Origin: Didemnitutus sp041906465
Lineage (GTDB): Bacteria; Verrucomicrobiota; Verrucomicrobiia; Opitutales; Opitutaceae
Direction of reading: 5' to 3'
Assembly: GCA_041906465.1 (NCBI GenBank)
Contig: JAYRJE010000002.1
Coordinates: 62,001 to 126,000, forward strand
Length of the DNA stretch: 64,000 nucleotides
Shown: piece after piece, positions 18,301 through 26,166 of the stretch
Layout: the number at the start of each line of letters is the position of its first letter
Numbering within the stretch: the first letter of the stretch is position 1
Program-made: the position numbers and the translations under genes
The notes under the pieces: model-generated
The model's input: only the letters and a program-made list of their open reading frames with translations
Told to the model about the DNA's origin: nothing
The model's database searches: none

Positions 18301-18580
18301 GGTGCTCGGCCAGGAGTGGGTTACGGGCATCTTTGATCGCGTCGTGGTTGCGCGCGACGCCGAGGGGCGCGTGGTGGCGGCAACGGTGTTTGATTTCAAA
18401 ACCGAGCCGCTCAGCGGCAGCGCGGTCGGCGTCGACCGCGCGCTCGCGCGGCATGCGGCGCAGCTCCGTCTCTACCGTCGCGTCGTGGCGCGCTTGACCG
18501 GGCTCGCTCCACGCGACGTCGGTGCGGAAGTGGTTTTTACGGCCTTGGCCGCCCGGTTTGCGGTGCCGGACGAGAGCTAA
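15374..18580 (+). CDS. addA: AddA-like UvrD-family helicase/nuclease
   Basis: A 1068-aa helicase starting at the GTG overlapping the upstream stop. SF1A motifs are clear: Walker A LASAGSGKT (residues about 11-19), Walker B LLDEFQDTS, motif III-like VGDVKQSIFAWRAGDP, motif V VMTIHKSKGLGFD and motif VI YVAMTRAKR. A C-terminal PD-(D/E)XK nuclease has GIFDRVVV...ATVFDFKTEP. This is the full AddA/RecB architecture, and with the preceding gene it makes a complete double-strand-end processing enzyme. No recC/recD is nearby. Confidence 0.88.
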   Translation: MNLPPHVMILASAGSGKTYALTSRFIALLAAGAAPERIVALTFTRKAAGEFFDGILRKLASAARDEREAATLAREVGQPALGAADFLRMLRGVADALHQLRLGTLDSFFARIARAFPFELGLAGDFEVLQAHGARIERRRVLQRLFARDGELADAQRDFLEAFKRATFGTEEKQLGLRLDEYLDAHYEKFLEVPDGDLWGNAARIWPQGQPWCRDLKKDRVLTDLRRWIASAPMEGKQRERWTLFAGELEAWQPGAPLPKAMAYVLPKLMEACAAAGGGPVELTIERKKQTIDAAGGAILHEVLCVVGEGELKRRLEATRGIHAVLQSYDALYDVLVRRAGKLTFADVERLLLPDDGRVLTRAADGVGDRLFLDYRLDAEIDHWLLDEFQDTSRGQWSVLRNLIDEVVQDAEGRRTFFCVGDVKQSIFAWRAGDPRLMGEIRQHYNHGGDAPIATLPLDQSWRSGPAIIEMVNAVFGARATLAELFPGTATAEWNQQWRTHTTALPRRTGQAALLHAEDEEARRRLTLELLRELRPLEHGLTCAVLVRKNSEAAEIADYLRREGGLPAVAESDLRVCGDNPVGAALLALFQAAAHPGDRLAWEHVQMTPLAAALTEERVTTPDALAWRVLGDVHAHGFERTAEHWMKRVEPQLEGGRDFTHERMRQFAAAAALFDASGSRDVDEFLAFMARHVVREAESAAVVRVMTIHKSKGLGFDVVLVPELEGNRIDEPRGGLAVQTDATHAPEWVLDMPTSLFARNDDALRTWLERAEQDAAYESLSLLYVAMTRAKRAMFVITEPVGDSESKNFPKLLAATLGDEAKPVRIGALTASGPWSAGDPDWHRALAAPEPAKPAATLPTIVAAAAPRRVARRPSGERTGEWGAAKLFALGQREAVTFGAEVHALFAELEWCEPHEIETRARAWQARGVEPAVISEVVGCLRAPALAALWRPAVEGAQAATGASAREVWRERAFEVVLGQEWVTGIFDRVVVARDAEGRVVAATVFDFKTEPLSGSAVGVDRALARHAAQLRLYRRVVARLTGLAPRDVGAEVVFTALAARFAVPDES

Positions 18581-18643
18581 CTTCGGGCTTTACAGGGGCG
18601 CGCGCGGGCCGCACGTTGACCCCTCAAACACCACCTTTTCATC

Positions 18644-18745
18644 ATGGGAAATCTCAAGAAGAAGCGCCGTCTGAAGATGTCGAAGCACAAGCGCCGCAAG
18701 CGCCTGAAGGCTAATCGCCACAAGAAGCGCACCTGGCAGAAATAA
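18644..18745 (+). CDS. AURKAIP1/COX24-domain mini-protein, ribosome-associated type
   Basis: A 33-residue, extremely basic protein, MGNLKKKRRLKMSKHKRRKR then LKANRHKKRTWQK. The K(M)SKHKRRKR...R(H)KKR core is that of the AURKAIP1/COX24 family, homologous to mitochondrial small-subunit protein mS38 and found as 30-40-aa proteins in Verrucomicrobiota and relatives. Ribosome binding is inferred from the family. It lies 63 bp after the AddA-like gene and is followed by a strong terminator. Confidence 0.85.
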   Translation: MGNLKKKRRLKMSKHKRRKRLKANRHKKRTWQK

Positions 18746-18785
18746 GCGCGCCATCGCGCGCGTGGGTTTTCCCCGCTTTTCCGAG

Positions 18786-18818
18786 CCCGCCGTTTTTCGC
18801 GGCGGGTTTTCGTTTTTT
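18786..18818 (+). terminator. Rho-independent terminator
   Basis: CCCGCC (18786-18791) pairs with GGCGGG (18801-18806), followed by TTTTCGTTTTTT. It ends the mini-protein transcript. The remaining sequence to 19004 must contain the promoter of the pil operon, but no convincing -35/-10 pair was seen. Confidence 0.85.
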
Positions 18819-19004
18819 CCGGCTGAGGTAAATTGCTCGTAATCCTTGGTCCTGATGGGTCTATCGGGGGTTTTCGTCTTGTGTCATTCTCGCGGCGGAC
18901 CTATCCCACTCATCCCGCTCGCTTCGATTTTGTCGCAACACACTGGCGCGGTTTACCCGCTGTCTTGGCCGCGCTGACCTGTCACCTCCCACACTCTCTC
19001 GCAC

Positions 19005-20048
19005 ATGTTTGGTAAAAAAACCAAGGGCTTCTGCGTCGACTTTGGCGACCAAGCCGTGCTGCTGGCGCGGTTGTCGCAAGAGGAGCCGCCGCTGATGGTG
19101 GAAGAACTGAAGGAGTTTGGCGCGTCCGACACGGCCGGCTTGGAAGCCTACCTCAAAGGCGCCGAGGGCAAAGGTCCGACAGGCTACGCTCACGCGCGCT
19201 GCGGCATCTATCCCGCGCGCCGGCTGCTCCGTCGGCACACGATGGATCTGAAGCGCATCAAGGAGCCCGCTTACGTGCCCGAGGTGCTCTCGCAGACTTT
19301 CCGCGTGGAAGCGGAGAAATACACGACGCTGCTCCTCAACCCCGCCGACGGCTCCGAATACGATTTGGCCAAGGGCAACCAGAAGGAAGCGCTGTTCTGC
19401 GGCGCCCCGGCCGAGGACCTGATTCTCTGGCAGGACAAGCTGCTCGAACTCGGCGTCTATCCCGAGCGTTTGGAGCTCGGCACGGTGGCCACGCTCGGCG
19501 CGCTGGTGAACTACCAGAAGTTCAAGCAATCGAAGGCGCCCTTGCTGCTGCTCGAAATGGGCGAGGAAGCCACCCAGTGCTTCATCCTCACCGCCGACGG
19601 CGTCGATATTTCCCGCCCGATCAGCTCCGGCATCGCAGGGATGATCCCCGTTGTGCAAAAGGAGCTCGGCCTCAAGGACGAGGAGTCGGCCAGGAAACTG
19701 TTTTATTCGAACACCTTTGATTTCACGAGCATGGGCGGCGCGCTCATCAAGAAGCTCCTGAAGGAACTCCAGTCCTCGATCGGCTTCTACGAAGTGCAGA
19801 CCGGCCAGTCGATCGGCGCCGTCCTCTGCACCCAGCTGCCGTCGAGCCTCGCCTGGCTCAGCCCGACCATCGCGGGCGCGCTCGGGGTGTCCCCACTCAA
19901 GGCGGACCTGCTTCCCTGGGCGCAATCCCTCGGCATCTCCCTCGCGCCGGGCGTGACGCTCACGGCGCCCGACGAACGCTGGCTCGGCCTCTTCGGCCTG
20001 ATGGCCTCCTACAACCATGGCTCTGTCGCTGCTGAACAAAAAGGCTAA
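19005..20048 (+). CDS. pilM: PilM-like type IV pilus assembly ATPase-fold protein
   Basis: A 347-aa cytoplasmic protein with the PilM/actin-like layout. It starts KGFCVDFGDQAVLLARL (phosphate-1-like strand), and the second subdomain starts APLLLLEMGEEATQCFILTADG. In known systems PilM binds the N-terminal tail of PilN and couples the motor to the inner-membrane platform. It is the first gene of a five-gene operon in the classic M-N-O-P-Q order, and its last 32 bp overlap pilN. Sequence similarity to proteobacterial PilM is low, so the call leans on gene order. Confidence 0.78.
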   Translation: MFGKKTKGFCVDFGDQAVLLARLSQEEPPLMVEELKEFGASDTAGLEAYLKGAEGKGPTGYAHARCGIYPARRLLRRHTMDLKRIKEPAYVPEVLSQTFRVEAEKYTTLLLNPADGSEYDLAKGNQKEALFCGAPAEDLILWQDKLLELGVYPERLELGTVATLGALVNYQKFKQSKAPLLLLEMGEEATQCFILTADGVDISRPISSGIAGMIPVVQKELGLKDEESARKLFYSNTFDFTSMGGALIKKLLKELQSSIGFYEVQTGQSIGAVLCTQLPSSLAWLSPTIAGALGVSPLKADLLPWAQSLGISLAPGVTLTAPDERWLGLFGLMASYNHGSVAAEQKG

Positions 20049-20658
20049 CGCCGCGCCCGCGGCGGCGCCGCTGTGGCATCCGAACTTCCGCAACTTCGAA
20101 CGGTTGCCGGACACGAAGGTCGTGCGCACGACCTTCTTCATCAACGTCGGCGGCATCGCCACCGCCATCCTGTTGCTGGCCTTCGTCGGCTGGCGCGAAT
20201 ACCAGGCCTACGCCTTCGACGTCCAGCGCACCGCCGCCGAGGCCGAGATCGCCAAAAACCAAAAGCAGAGCAACGAAGGCCTGCGCCTCACGAAGCTCTT
20301 CAACGACGAGGACAAAAAAATCGCCGAGGCGACCGCCTTCGTCCAGGTCCCGATCGGGCCCACGGAATTGCTCACGCTGCTCGGTGCCAGCCTGCCCGCG
20401 GAGATCCAGATCGCGGCCGTCGAAATGCGTCCCAGCGACCCCGCCGCTCCGCGCATCCTCGTCCGCGGCCTCGCCGCCGGCTCGAAAGACCAGGCGAGCG
20501 GCGCCGCCTCCGCCTACGTCGAGACGCTCCGCACGCAACCGCGCTTCGCTGAAATTTTCGAGGGCGTGAAACTCAACGCCATCAACCCCGATCCGACCAC
20601 CGGCGCGCTGCTCTTCGAAATCGAGCTCCGCTATAAAGGAAAGGGCCCGAAGAAATGA
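20017..20658 (+). CDS. pilN: PilN-like inner-membrane alignment protein
   Basis: A 213-aa bitopic protein. A ~50-residue cytoplasmic N-terminus (the PilM-binding part in homologues) is followed by one helix (FFINVGGIATAILLLAFVGW) and a periplasmic coiled coil plus ferredoxin-like domain. It overlaps pilM by 32 bp and pilO by 4 bp. The function follows from gene position and topology; the sequence itself is divergent. Confidence 0.75.
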   Translation: MALSLLNKKANAAPAAAPLWHPNFRNFERLPDTKVVRTTFFINVGGIATAILLLAFVGWREYQAYAFDVQRTAAEAEIAKNQKQSNEGLRLTKLFNDEDKKIAEATAFVQVPIGPTELLTLLGASLPAEIQIAAVEMRPSDPAAPRILVRGLAAGSKDQASGAASAYVETLRTQPRFAEIFEGVKLNAINPDPTTGALLFEIELRYKGKGPKK

Positions 20659-21227
20659 CCGGCGCCGACCTCCTTGCCCTGATCAAGAAACAGCCCATCG
20701 CCGCGGCGTGCGCCCTGGTGTGCGTGCTGTGCGGCATCACATTCTACTTCCGGATGGGCGCGATCGACGAGGCGCGCTCGGCCTTCGAAGCCAAGGACAA
20801 GGAGTCCAAGGCCATCGCACAGAACGCCCGTCACACCACCGGCCTCGCCGAGCAGGTCGCCGAGTTGCAGGCGGCCGGCAAGGCGATCGAGTCGCGCCTC
20901 ATCCGCGCTGGCGATCTCGCGAATAACCTCCAGGTGTTCTACCGCCTGGAGAACGAGACCGGCGTGAAGCTCATCGACGCGCGCCAGAATCCGTTGCCGG
21001 CGCCCAAGCAGAACGCGCCGAAAACGCTCTACGTGCCCGTCTCCTTCAGTGTCACCCTGCACGGCACCTATCCGCAGATCTGGTCGTTCCTGCGCCGCCT
21101 CGAGACCGGTCCGCATTTCGTCCGCTTCGATCGTGTCGCCCTGGGCAAAGTCGAAGCCGGGGGCAAAGACGCCGTGCCCGACCTGTTGAGCGCCGTATTC
21201 ACCGTCGAACTCCTCGGTAAGCCATGA
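20655..21227 (+). CDS. pilO: PilO-like inner-membrane alignment protein
   Basis: A 190-aa protein. A short cytoplasmic tail is followed by a helix (IAAACALVCVLCGITFYFRM), a coiled coil (residues about 35-75), then a compact periplasmic domain containing FSVTLHGTYPQIWSFLRRLE. The latter is the typical PilO/GspM-like ferredoxin fold motif. Joined to both neighbours by ATGA overlaps. PilN and PilO normally form a heterodimer linking the motor to PilP and PilQ. Confidence 0.78.
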   Translation: MTGADLLALIKKQPIAAACALVCVLCGITFYFRMGAIDEARSAFEAKDKESKAIAQNARHTTGLAEQVAELQAAGKAIESRLIRAGDLANNLQVFYRLENETGVKLIDARQNPLPAPKQNAPKTLYVPVSFSVTLHGTYPQIWSFLRRLETGPHFVRFDRVALGKVEAGGKDAVPDLLSAVFTVELLGKP

Positions 21228-21757
21228 AGACGCTCTGTCTCTCCGCGGCCTTTGCCCTCGTGGCCGCCACCGCCGCGCTCGCGGCCGACGTCTCTCCCGT
21301 CGTCGCCCCGCCGAAGCGCACCGAGATGCTCGCCGCCGCCCAGAAGTTGCTCACGCCGCGCGACGCCGCGGCGCCGGCCAATCTGGTCGATCCGTTCCAC
21401 TCCGAAGCGTTCGCCGCCGCCGCCGCGACGAGCGGCACGGCCACCGTCGGCAACCCCAGCGTCGCCCCCGCGGGCGGAACGACCGGCGCCGCCGCCGCCG
21501 GCCCGGCCCGCCCCGCCGGACCGCGCAGCACGCGCGATCTGCTCCAGGCCATCAGCGATGCGCTGCGCCCGAGCGGCTTCATCGTCATGGGCGGCCAGCC
21601 CTCGCTCTCGTTCGGTCAAAAGCGGGTCAAAGCCGGTGGCACGCTGACAATTACCTTTGAAGGCGCAGAATACACCCTAGAGGTCACTGCCATCGACCGC
21701 GCCAACTTCACGCTCCGTCTGAACAACGAAGAATACACCCGGCCCATCAAGAAATGA
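21224..21757 (+). CDS. Secreted PilP-position protein
   Basis: A 177-aa protein with a signal peptide (MKTLCLSAAFALVAATAALAA), then an Ala/Pro-rich linker (residues about 60-110) and a C-terminal ~70-residue beta domain (FIVMGGQPSLSFGQKRV...YTLEVTAIDRANFTLRLN). Position and layout match PilP/GspC, which bridges PilNO to the secretin. There is no lipobox cysteine at the end of the signal, unlike classical PilP. No clear family match from sequence alone. ATGA overlaps on both sides. Confidence 0.6.
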   Translation: MKTLCLSAAFALVAATAALAADVSPVVAPPKRTEMLAAAQKLLTPRDAAAPANLVDPFHSEAFAAAAATSGTATVGNPSVAPAGGTTGAAAAGPARPAGPRSTRDLLQAISDALRPSGFIVMGGQPSLSFGQKRVKAGGTLTITFEGAEYTLEVTAIDRANFTLRLNNEEYTRPIKK

Positions 21758-23553
21758 GGACCCACCCCATGCGCACCCGCACGATCGCCTCCGCCGCTTT
21801 CGCCCTCACGCTGCTCGGCTCTGTCACCGCGCAGACTGCGCCGGCCAATCCGCCCGCCGCCCAACCCGAAGCCACCGTCGCCGGTGCGCAACCCACGCAG
21901 CACACCGTGTCGCGCGACAAGGACACGCTGTCCGTCGATTTTCCGGACGAGGACATCAAAACGATCCTCCGCAACGTCGCCGATCTCTTCGAGCTCAACC
22001 TCGTCGTGCCCGACACGCTCGTCGGCAAGACCTCGATCAAGCTCCGCGACGTCACCTGGCGCCAGATTTTCGAGACCGTGCTCTCGCCGGTGAACTACAC
22101 CTACGTCGAGGAAGGCAACATCGTGAAGGTCGTCAGCCGCGACTCGCTGATGCAGGAGCCGGTCTCGACCGAAGTGTTCATTCTGAACAACGCGAAAGCG
22201 ATCGACATCAAGCCCACGGTCGACGGCCTCGTCGACCCCGCGCAGGGCGGCAAGATCCTCATCGACGCGCGCTCCAACGCGCTCGTCATCACCACGCAGC
22301 CCTCGCGCATGACGCGCATCCGCGCCATCGTCGAGAAACTCGACAAGGCCACCGACCAGGTGATGATCGAATCGAAGTTCGTCGAAGTCAGCGACAGCGA
22401 CATCCGCAACATCGGCGTCAACTGGGCTTCGCTGCAGGGCATGCAGCTCGGAGCCCGGAATCTGTCGCTCTCGAGCACACGTGGCCGCGGGCAAGACTAC
22501 CGCTCGGACGCGAATTCCGGCACGCGGACGCAGGTTAGCCGCGACGTGCAAGGCAACACGAACAACGGGACCACGGCCAACACCGTTAATTCGAACAACA
22601 CCCTTACTACCAACAATGGTGCGCTCACGACGTCCTCTACTTCTACGAACACTGGTAGCTCTCTTCAGCCAGTAACGACGACAAACGCCGTTACCGGCGT
22701 CTCCACGACGAGCTATCAGGTAGTCCCGATCGACTCGACGAGCACGAGTGTGACTACGTCAGCACCCAATAGCCAAACGAACACCAGGATCGGATCTGAT
22801 ATTGGTTCAACAGTTTCGAACGCCGTCACGAATAGCACGCAAGACCTCACCCAAAGCATCAGCACGGTCGAGAATCTGATGGCTCTGGCCAACACCGGCA
22901 CGACCAACCGCCTCGCCTCCGCCGTGTTCTCCGCTTCCGACTTCAACATCATCGTCTCGGCGCTGAAGCAGCAGAACAACACGAAGGTCGTTTCCAACCC
23001 GACGATCGTCACGCTCAACAACACCGAGGCGACGATCAACATCGGCTCCGAATACCCGATCCCGAGCTACACGTATAATTCCGAGCGCGGCACGTTCGAA
23101 GTCTCCGGCTTCCAATACAAGCCGATCGGCGTGATCCTGAAGGTCACCCCGCAGGTGAATGCTCAGGGCACGATCCGCATGACGCTGGAGCCAGAAATCA
23201 GCAGCTCCAGTCGCGAAACCAGCTTCGGCGGCGCCGGCGGCGCGACGATCCCGATCATCGACACGCGCAAGGTGAAGACGCAGGTCTCGCTCAAGGACGG
23301 CTACACCGCCGGCATCGGCGGCCTGATGTCGTCCACCAAGGCGCACGGTGGCACGAAGGTGCCGGTGCTCGGCAGCATCCCGGTGCTCGGCCGCCTCTTC
23401 TCGTCGAAGAGCGTGAACGACGTCTCGACGAACCTGCTCATCTTCATCACCGCGAAAACGGTGTCCGCCGACGGGGCGGATCCCGCCCAAGTCTTCAACG
23501 CCTCCGCGCTTGAAGCCGCCGGCGAAACGCCGAGCGCCAAGCTGACGAAGTAA
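21754..23553 (+). CDS. pilQ: PilQ/GspD-like secretin
   Basis: A 599-aa outer-membrane channel. A signal peptide is followed by an N0-like region (VDFPDEDIKTILRNVADLFE), a secretin_N domain, and the secretin core with VVSNPTIVTLNNTEATINIG, YPIPSYTY and PVLGSIPVLGRLFSSK. AMIN domains of proteobacterial PilQ are absent. Between about residues 245 and 365 lies an Asn/Thr/Ser-rich low-complexity insert whose DNA (22500-22850) is visibly less GC-rich. The ATG at 21754 overlaps the upstream stop; an internal Met at 21769 is possible. Last gene of the operon, followed by a terminator. Confidence 0.9.
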   Translation: MRTHPMRTRTIASAAFALTLLGSVTAQTAPANPPAAQPEATVAGAQPTQHTVSRDKDTLSVDFPDEDIKTILRNVADLFELNLVVPDTLVGKTSIKLRDVTWRQIFETVLSPVNYTYVEEGNIVKVVSRDSLMQEPVSTEVFILNNAKAIDIKPTVDGLVDPAQGGKILIDARSNALVITTQPSRMTRIRAIVEKLDKATDQVMIESKFVEVSDSDIRNIGVNWASLQGMQLGARNLSLSSTRGRGQDYRSDANSGTRTQVSRDVQGNTNNGTTANTVNSNNTLTTNNGALTTSSTSTNTGSSLQPVTTTNAVTGVSTTSYQVVPIDSTSTSVTTSAPNSQTNTRIGSDIGSTVSNAVTNSTQDLTQSISTVENLMALANTGTTNRLASAVFSASDFNIIVSALKQQNNTKVVSNPTIVTLNNTEATINIGSEYPIPSYTYNSERGTFEVSGFQYKPIGVILKVTPQVNAQGTIRMTLEPEISSSSRETSFGGAGGATIPIIDTRKVKTQVSLKDGYTAGIGGLMSSTKAHGGTKVPVLGSIPVLGRLFSSKSVNDVSTNLLIFITAKTVSADGADPAQVFNASALEAAGETPSAKLTK

Positions 23554-23581
23554 CTGCTCGGCGTTACCCTCCTGAATCTCC

Positions 23582-23615
23582 GGCCGTCTCGCTCCCGCGG
23601 GACGGCCTTTTCTTT
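23582..23615 (+). terminator. Rho-independent terminator of the pilMNOPQ operon
   Basis: GGCCGTC (23582-23588) pairs with GACGGCC (23601-23607), followed by TTTTCTTT. Confidence 0.85.
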
Positions 23616-23718
23616 GGTGGAGCAAGGACGACCTCGACCCGTTCGGAGCGCGTTCGGGTCAACGCGCTCCACCTTCAAGACTGATGCTCGCCGTGTAGGT
23701 TGCGCGCTTGCGCGCAAC
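23616..23718. repeat. Compound GC-rich palindromic repeats
   Basis: GGTGGAGC (23616-23623) pairs with GCTCCACC (23666-23673); the right arm includes the 15-mer also present at 1769-1783. A second element at 23695-23718, containing GTTGCGCG/CGCGCAAC arms, matches 34675-34698 in reverse complement with one mismatch in 24 bases. These look like two families of REP-like intergenic repeats. The remaining gap to 23748 is empty. Confidence 0.6.
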
Positions 23719-23748
23719 TTTCTCGCCGCACAATCGAGTGCCGCGCCG

Positions 23749-24363
23749 TCACCACCACCCGCTCACGAAGCCCTGCGCGTATTTGATCGCGAACACGCCG
23801 ACGTTCTTCGCCAGGTGCGCGGCGATGCACGGCACGAGCGAGTGCGACGGATTCCATTTCCAGAAACGCACGGTGTAGAACCAGAGCGAACTGGCGAACA
23901 CGAGCGCGGTGCTGAACCACGCCTTGGCGCCGAGATGGATGTGCAGCGTGCCGTCGCGCCATTGCCAGAGGAACGGATGCAGCGCGGCGAACAGCACCGA
24001 GGCGCCGATCACGCCCGCGATCAGTTTCGCCCGGCCGCGATTTTCGATGACGAGGAAGCCGCGAAAAATCAGCTCCTCGCCGAACGCCGCGGCGAGCGTG
24101 TAGAGGCCGAAGAGCACGGTCATTTCGCTTTGCTTCTCCGTCAGCCCCAGCGCGCCCTCGCCGGCGGTCTCCAGCGCGAGCAGGCCGAGTGAACCCAGCA
24201 CGGCAAGGACGATGGCGTTCGTGTTCGTCGGCACGGCGCCGGGCAATGCGCCGCGCACCGACGCACCGCGCGCAGCGGCACGGTAATCATCGAGCCAGAG
24301 CTTCGCGACGTAACCGGTGGCAACGAGCAAACCGAGCAGTAAAAGGGGGCTGTCCTGACCCAT
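23749..24363 (-). CDS. CPBP-family intramembrane metalloprotease
   Basis: A 204-aa multi-pass membrane protein. The family signature is seen as AAAFGEELIFRGFLVIE (the EExxxR motif), with later conserved His positions in FAALHPFLW and AAHLAKNVG. The family comprises Rce1/CAAX-like proteases, the substrate of which is usually unknown in bacteria. The start at 24363 (MGQDSPLLLL) is preferred because the extra 12 residues from 24399 look non-conserved. It is divergent from the polyprenyl synthase gene, with about 90 bp between starts. Confidence 0.85.
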   Translation of the reverse strand: MGQDSPLLLLGLLVATGYVAKLWLDDYRAAARGASVRGALPGAVPTNTNAIVLAVLGSLGLLALETAGEGALGLTEKQSEMTVLFGLYTLAAAFGEELIFRGFLVIENRGRAKLIAGVIGASVLFAALHPFLWQWRDGTLHIHLGAKAWFSTALVFASSLWFYTVRFWKWNPSHSLVPCIAAHLAKNVGVFAIKYAQGFVSGWW

Positions 24364-24455
24364 CTTTGAACGAAACGTGATTGCCCCCATCACTGGCAAG
24401 ACTGTCGCAGCTTTTTGTTAGCCTTTCAAAAGGTGCTTCGTAGCCTGACGCCCCG

Positions 24456-25487
24456 ATGTCCGGTCCCGCGCCTCACACCGTCTTTGCCGAAAACGACCCC
24501 GCTGCTGTCTTCGCGCGCCTCGCGCCGCAAATGGCCGCGCTCGATGCGTTCATGCAGGAGCAGGTGGCGGGCTTCGAGCCCGAGATTCGCGACATGGCGG
24601 CGTATTGCCTGGAGACCTCCGGCAAGCGCTTGCGGCCCACGCTGGTGTTCATCTCCGGCTGGCAGGGCGATGGCGTGATCAGCGACGACCTCGTGCGCGC
24701 GGCCGGCGTGGTCGAGATGGTGCACCTCGCCACGCTCGTGCACGACGACATCATGGACCAGGCCGACGTGCGCCGGAGCCGTCCGACGGCGTCGCGCAAG
24801 TTCGGCCCGGATGCGGCGGTGTTGCTCGGCGACGCGTTGTTCGCGCAGGCGCTGCATGTCGCGTCGCAGTTTCCGACCACGGAAGTGTGCCGCGCGGTGT
24901 CGGAGTCGACGCGCAAGGTTTGCTCCGGCGAGATCATGCAAACGCTGCACCGCCGCGACATGGGGGTGACGCTGGCGGATTACTACCGCGTGATCGATTT
25001 GAAGACAGCGGAGCTGTTCCGCGTGTCGTGTTTCCTCGGCGCGCGGCTGTCGGACCACGGCGGCGGCTTCGTGGCGGCGGCGAACGACTATGGGCGCCAC
25101 CTCGGCATCGCCTACCAGATTTACGACGACCTCGTGGATTTCCTCGGCGAGGAAAAGCGCATCGGCAAGACGCTCGGCACCGACCTCGCGAGCGGGAAGC
25201 TGACGCTGCCGCTGATGCTGCTGCTCGAAAAGCTCCCGGCGATCGAGCGCGCCGAAGTGATCGCCGCCATGCAAGCGGGCCGTCCGCTGCCGCTCGGGGT
25301 CAGCGTGGAGCGCATGCGCGCGCTCGGCATCGCCCCCGGCGTGGTCGCGGCGGTGGAGGAGGAACTGGCCAAAGCTCTTTCGGTCCTTATGCCTTACGGG
25401 GACCTCGCTCCCGTGCCCCTGCTGCGGCAGTTGAGTGGCCTGCTAAAGGGCCAGATCGCCGCCTTGCAGGCCCCGACCAAACCGTAA
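24456..25487 (+). CDS. Polyprenyl diphosphate synthase
   Basis: A 343-aa trans-isoprenyl diphosphate synthase. It has GKRLRPTLVF, the first Asp-rich motif LVHDDIMDQAD (about residues 95-105) and the second YQIYDDLVDFLG, followed by KTLGTDLASGKLTLPLM. It elongates farnesyl or geranylgeranyl diphosphate with isopentenyl units, most likely for the side chain of menaquinone/ubiquinone (IspB/HepT type). Chain length cannot be told from the sequence by eye. A sigma factor gene follows after 45 bp. Confidence 0.9.
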   Translation: MSGPAPHTVFAENDPAAVFARLAPQMAALDAFMQEQVAGFEPEIRDMAAYCLETSGKRLRPTLVFISGWQGDGVISDDLVRAAGVVEMVHLATLVHDDIMDQADVRRSRPTASRKFGPDAAVLLGDALFAQALHVASQFPTTEVCRAVSESTRKVCSGEIMQTLHRRDMGVTLADYYRVIDLKTAELFRVSCFLGARLSDHGGGFVAAANDYGRHLGIAYQIYDDLVDFLGEEKRIGKTLGTDLASGKLTLPLMLLLEKLPAIERAEVIAAMQAGRPLPLGVSVERMRALGIAPGVVAAVEEELAKALSVLMPYGDLAPVPLLRQLSGLLKGQIAALQAPTKP

Positions 25488-25532
25488 TTCGCCGTTGCTC
25501 TCGGACGGCCCAGATCCGACCTTACACCACCG

Positions 25533-26162
25533 ATGAACCTCTCGAAGGTCTTCGCCAAGACCCTCGTGACCTCCCCTGAGCGCCAGCAGGAGGCGGACGC
25601 GGATTTTGACGTGGTGAAACGGGTGCAAGCGGGCGATGTCGCCGCCTTCGACGTCCTGATCCGCAAATACCGCGAGCGCGTCTTCGGTGTGGTCTATAAC
25701 CTGACCTCGAATCGCGAAGATACGGCCGACCTCGTGCAGGACGCCTTTATCAAGGCCTTTCAGTCGATCAACCGCTTCCAAGGCCAGTCGTCGTTCTTTA
25801 CCTGGCTCTACAAAATCGCCGTCAACACGACCCTAAGCCACCTGCGTAAGAATAAGTTGCGTCAATTTTTCAGCCTGGAGAAGGTTCAGGAAGACGGTGC
25901 CGCGACCGAGATTCTCAACCAGTTGACCGACACTTCCGGGGCGGACCGAGACGCCTATCTGAAGGAGCTTCAGGAGAAATTGAACGAAGCGCTGCAAAAA
26001 CTGTCTATCAAGCATCGCACCGTCATCACCTTGTTCGAAATCGATGGACTCAGCCACGCCGAGATTGCCGAAGTCATGGACTGCTCCGAGGGCACCGTTC
26101 GTTCGCGACTGCACTACGCGAAACAGTTTCTCCAAGGTGAATTGAGTAAATACCTCCGCTGA
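25533..26162 (+). CDS. ECF-type RNA polymerase sigma factor (RpoE-like)
   Basis: A 209-aa group IV sigma factor. Region 2 is clear (DVLIRKYRERVFGVVYNLTS then DTADLVQDAFIKAFQSINRF), as is region 4 (LSIKHRTVITLFEIDGLSHA then CSEGTVRSRLHYAKQFL). A ~30-residue N-terminal extension precedes region 2. It is followed after 4 bp by a gene for a membrane-anchored protein, the usual arrangement for a sigma/anti-sigma pair. Closest in style to the RpoE/SigW-like group. Confidence 0.92.
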   Translation: MNLSKVFAKTLVTSPERQQEADADFDVVKRVQAGDVAAFDVLIRKYRERVFGVVYNLTSNREDTADLVQDAFIKAFQSINRFQGQSSFFTWLYKIAVNTTLSHLRKNKLRQFFSLEKVQEDGAATEILNQLTDTSGADRDAYLKELQEKLNEALQKLSIKHRTVITLFEIDGLSHAEIAEVMDCSEGTVRSRLHYAKQFLQGELSKYLR

Positions 26163-26166
26163 CCGC

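Noticed and set aside
12489..18580. The nuclease-helicase pair as a possible phage-defence system
   Set aside because: The full motif set and order match AddAB recombination enzymes; no defence-type accessory genes are adjacent.
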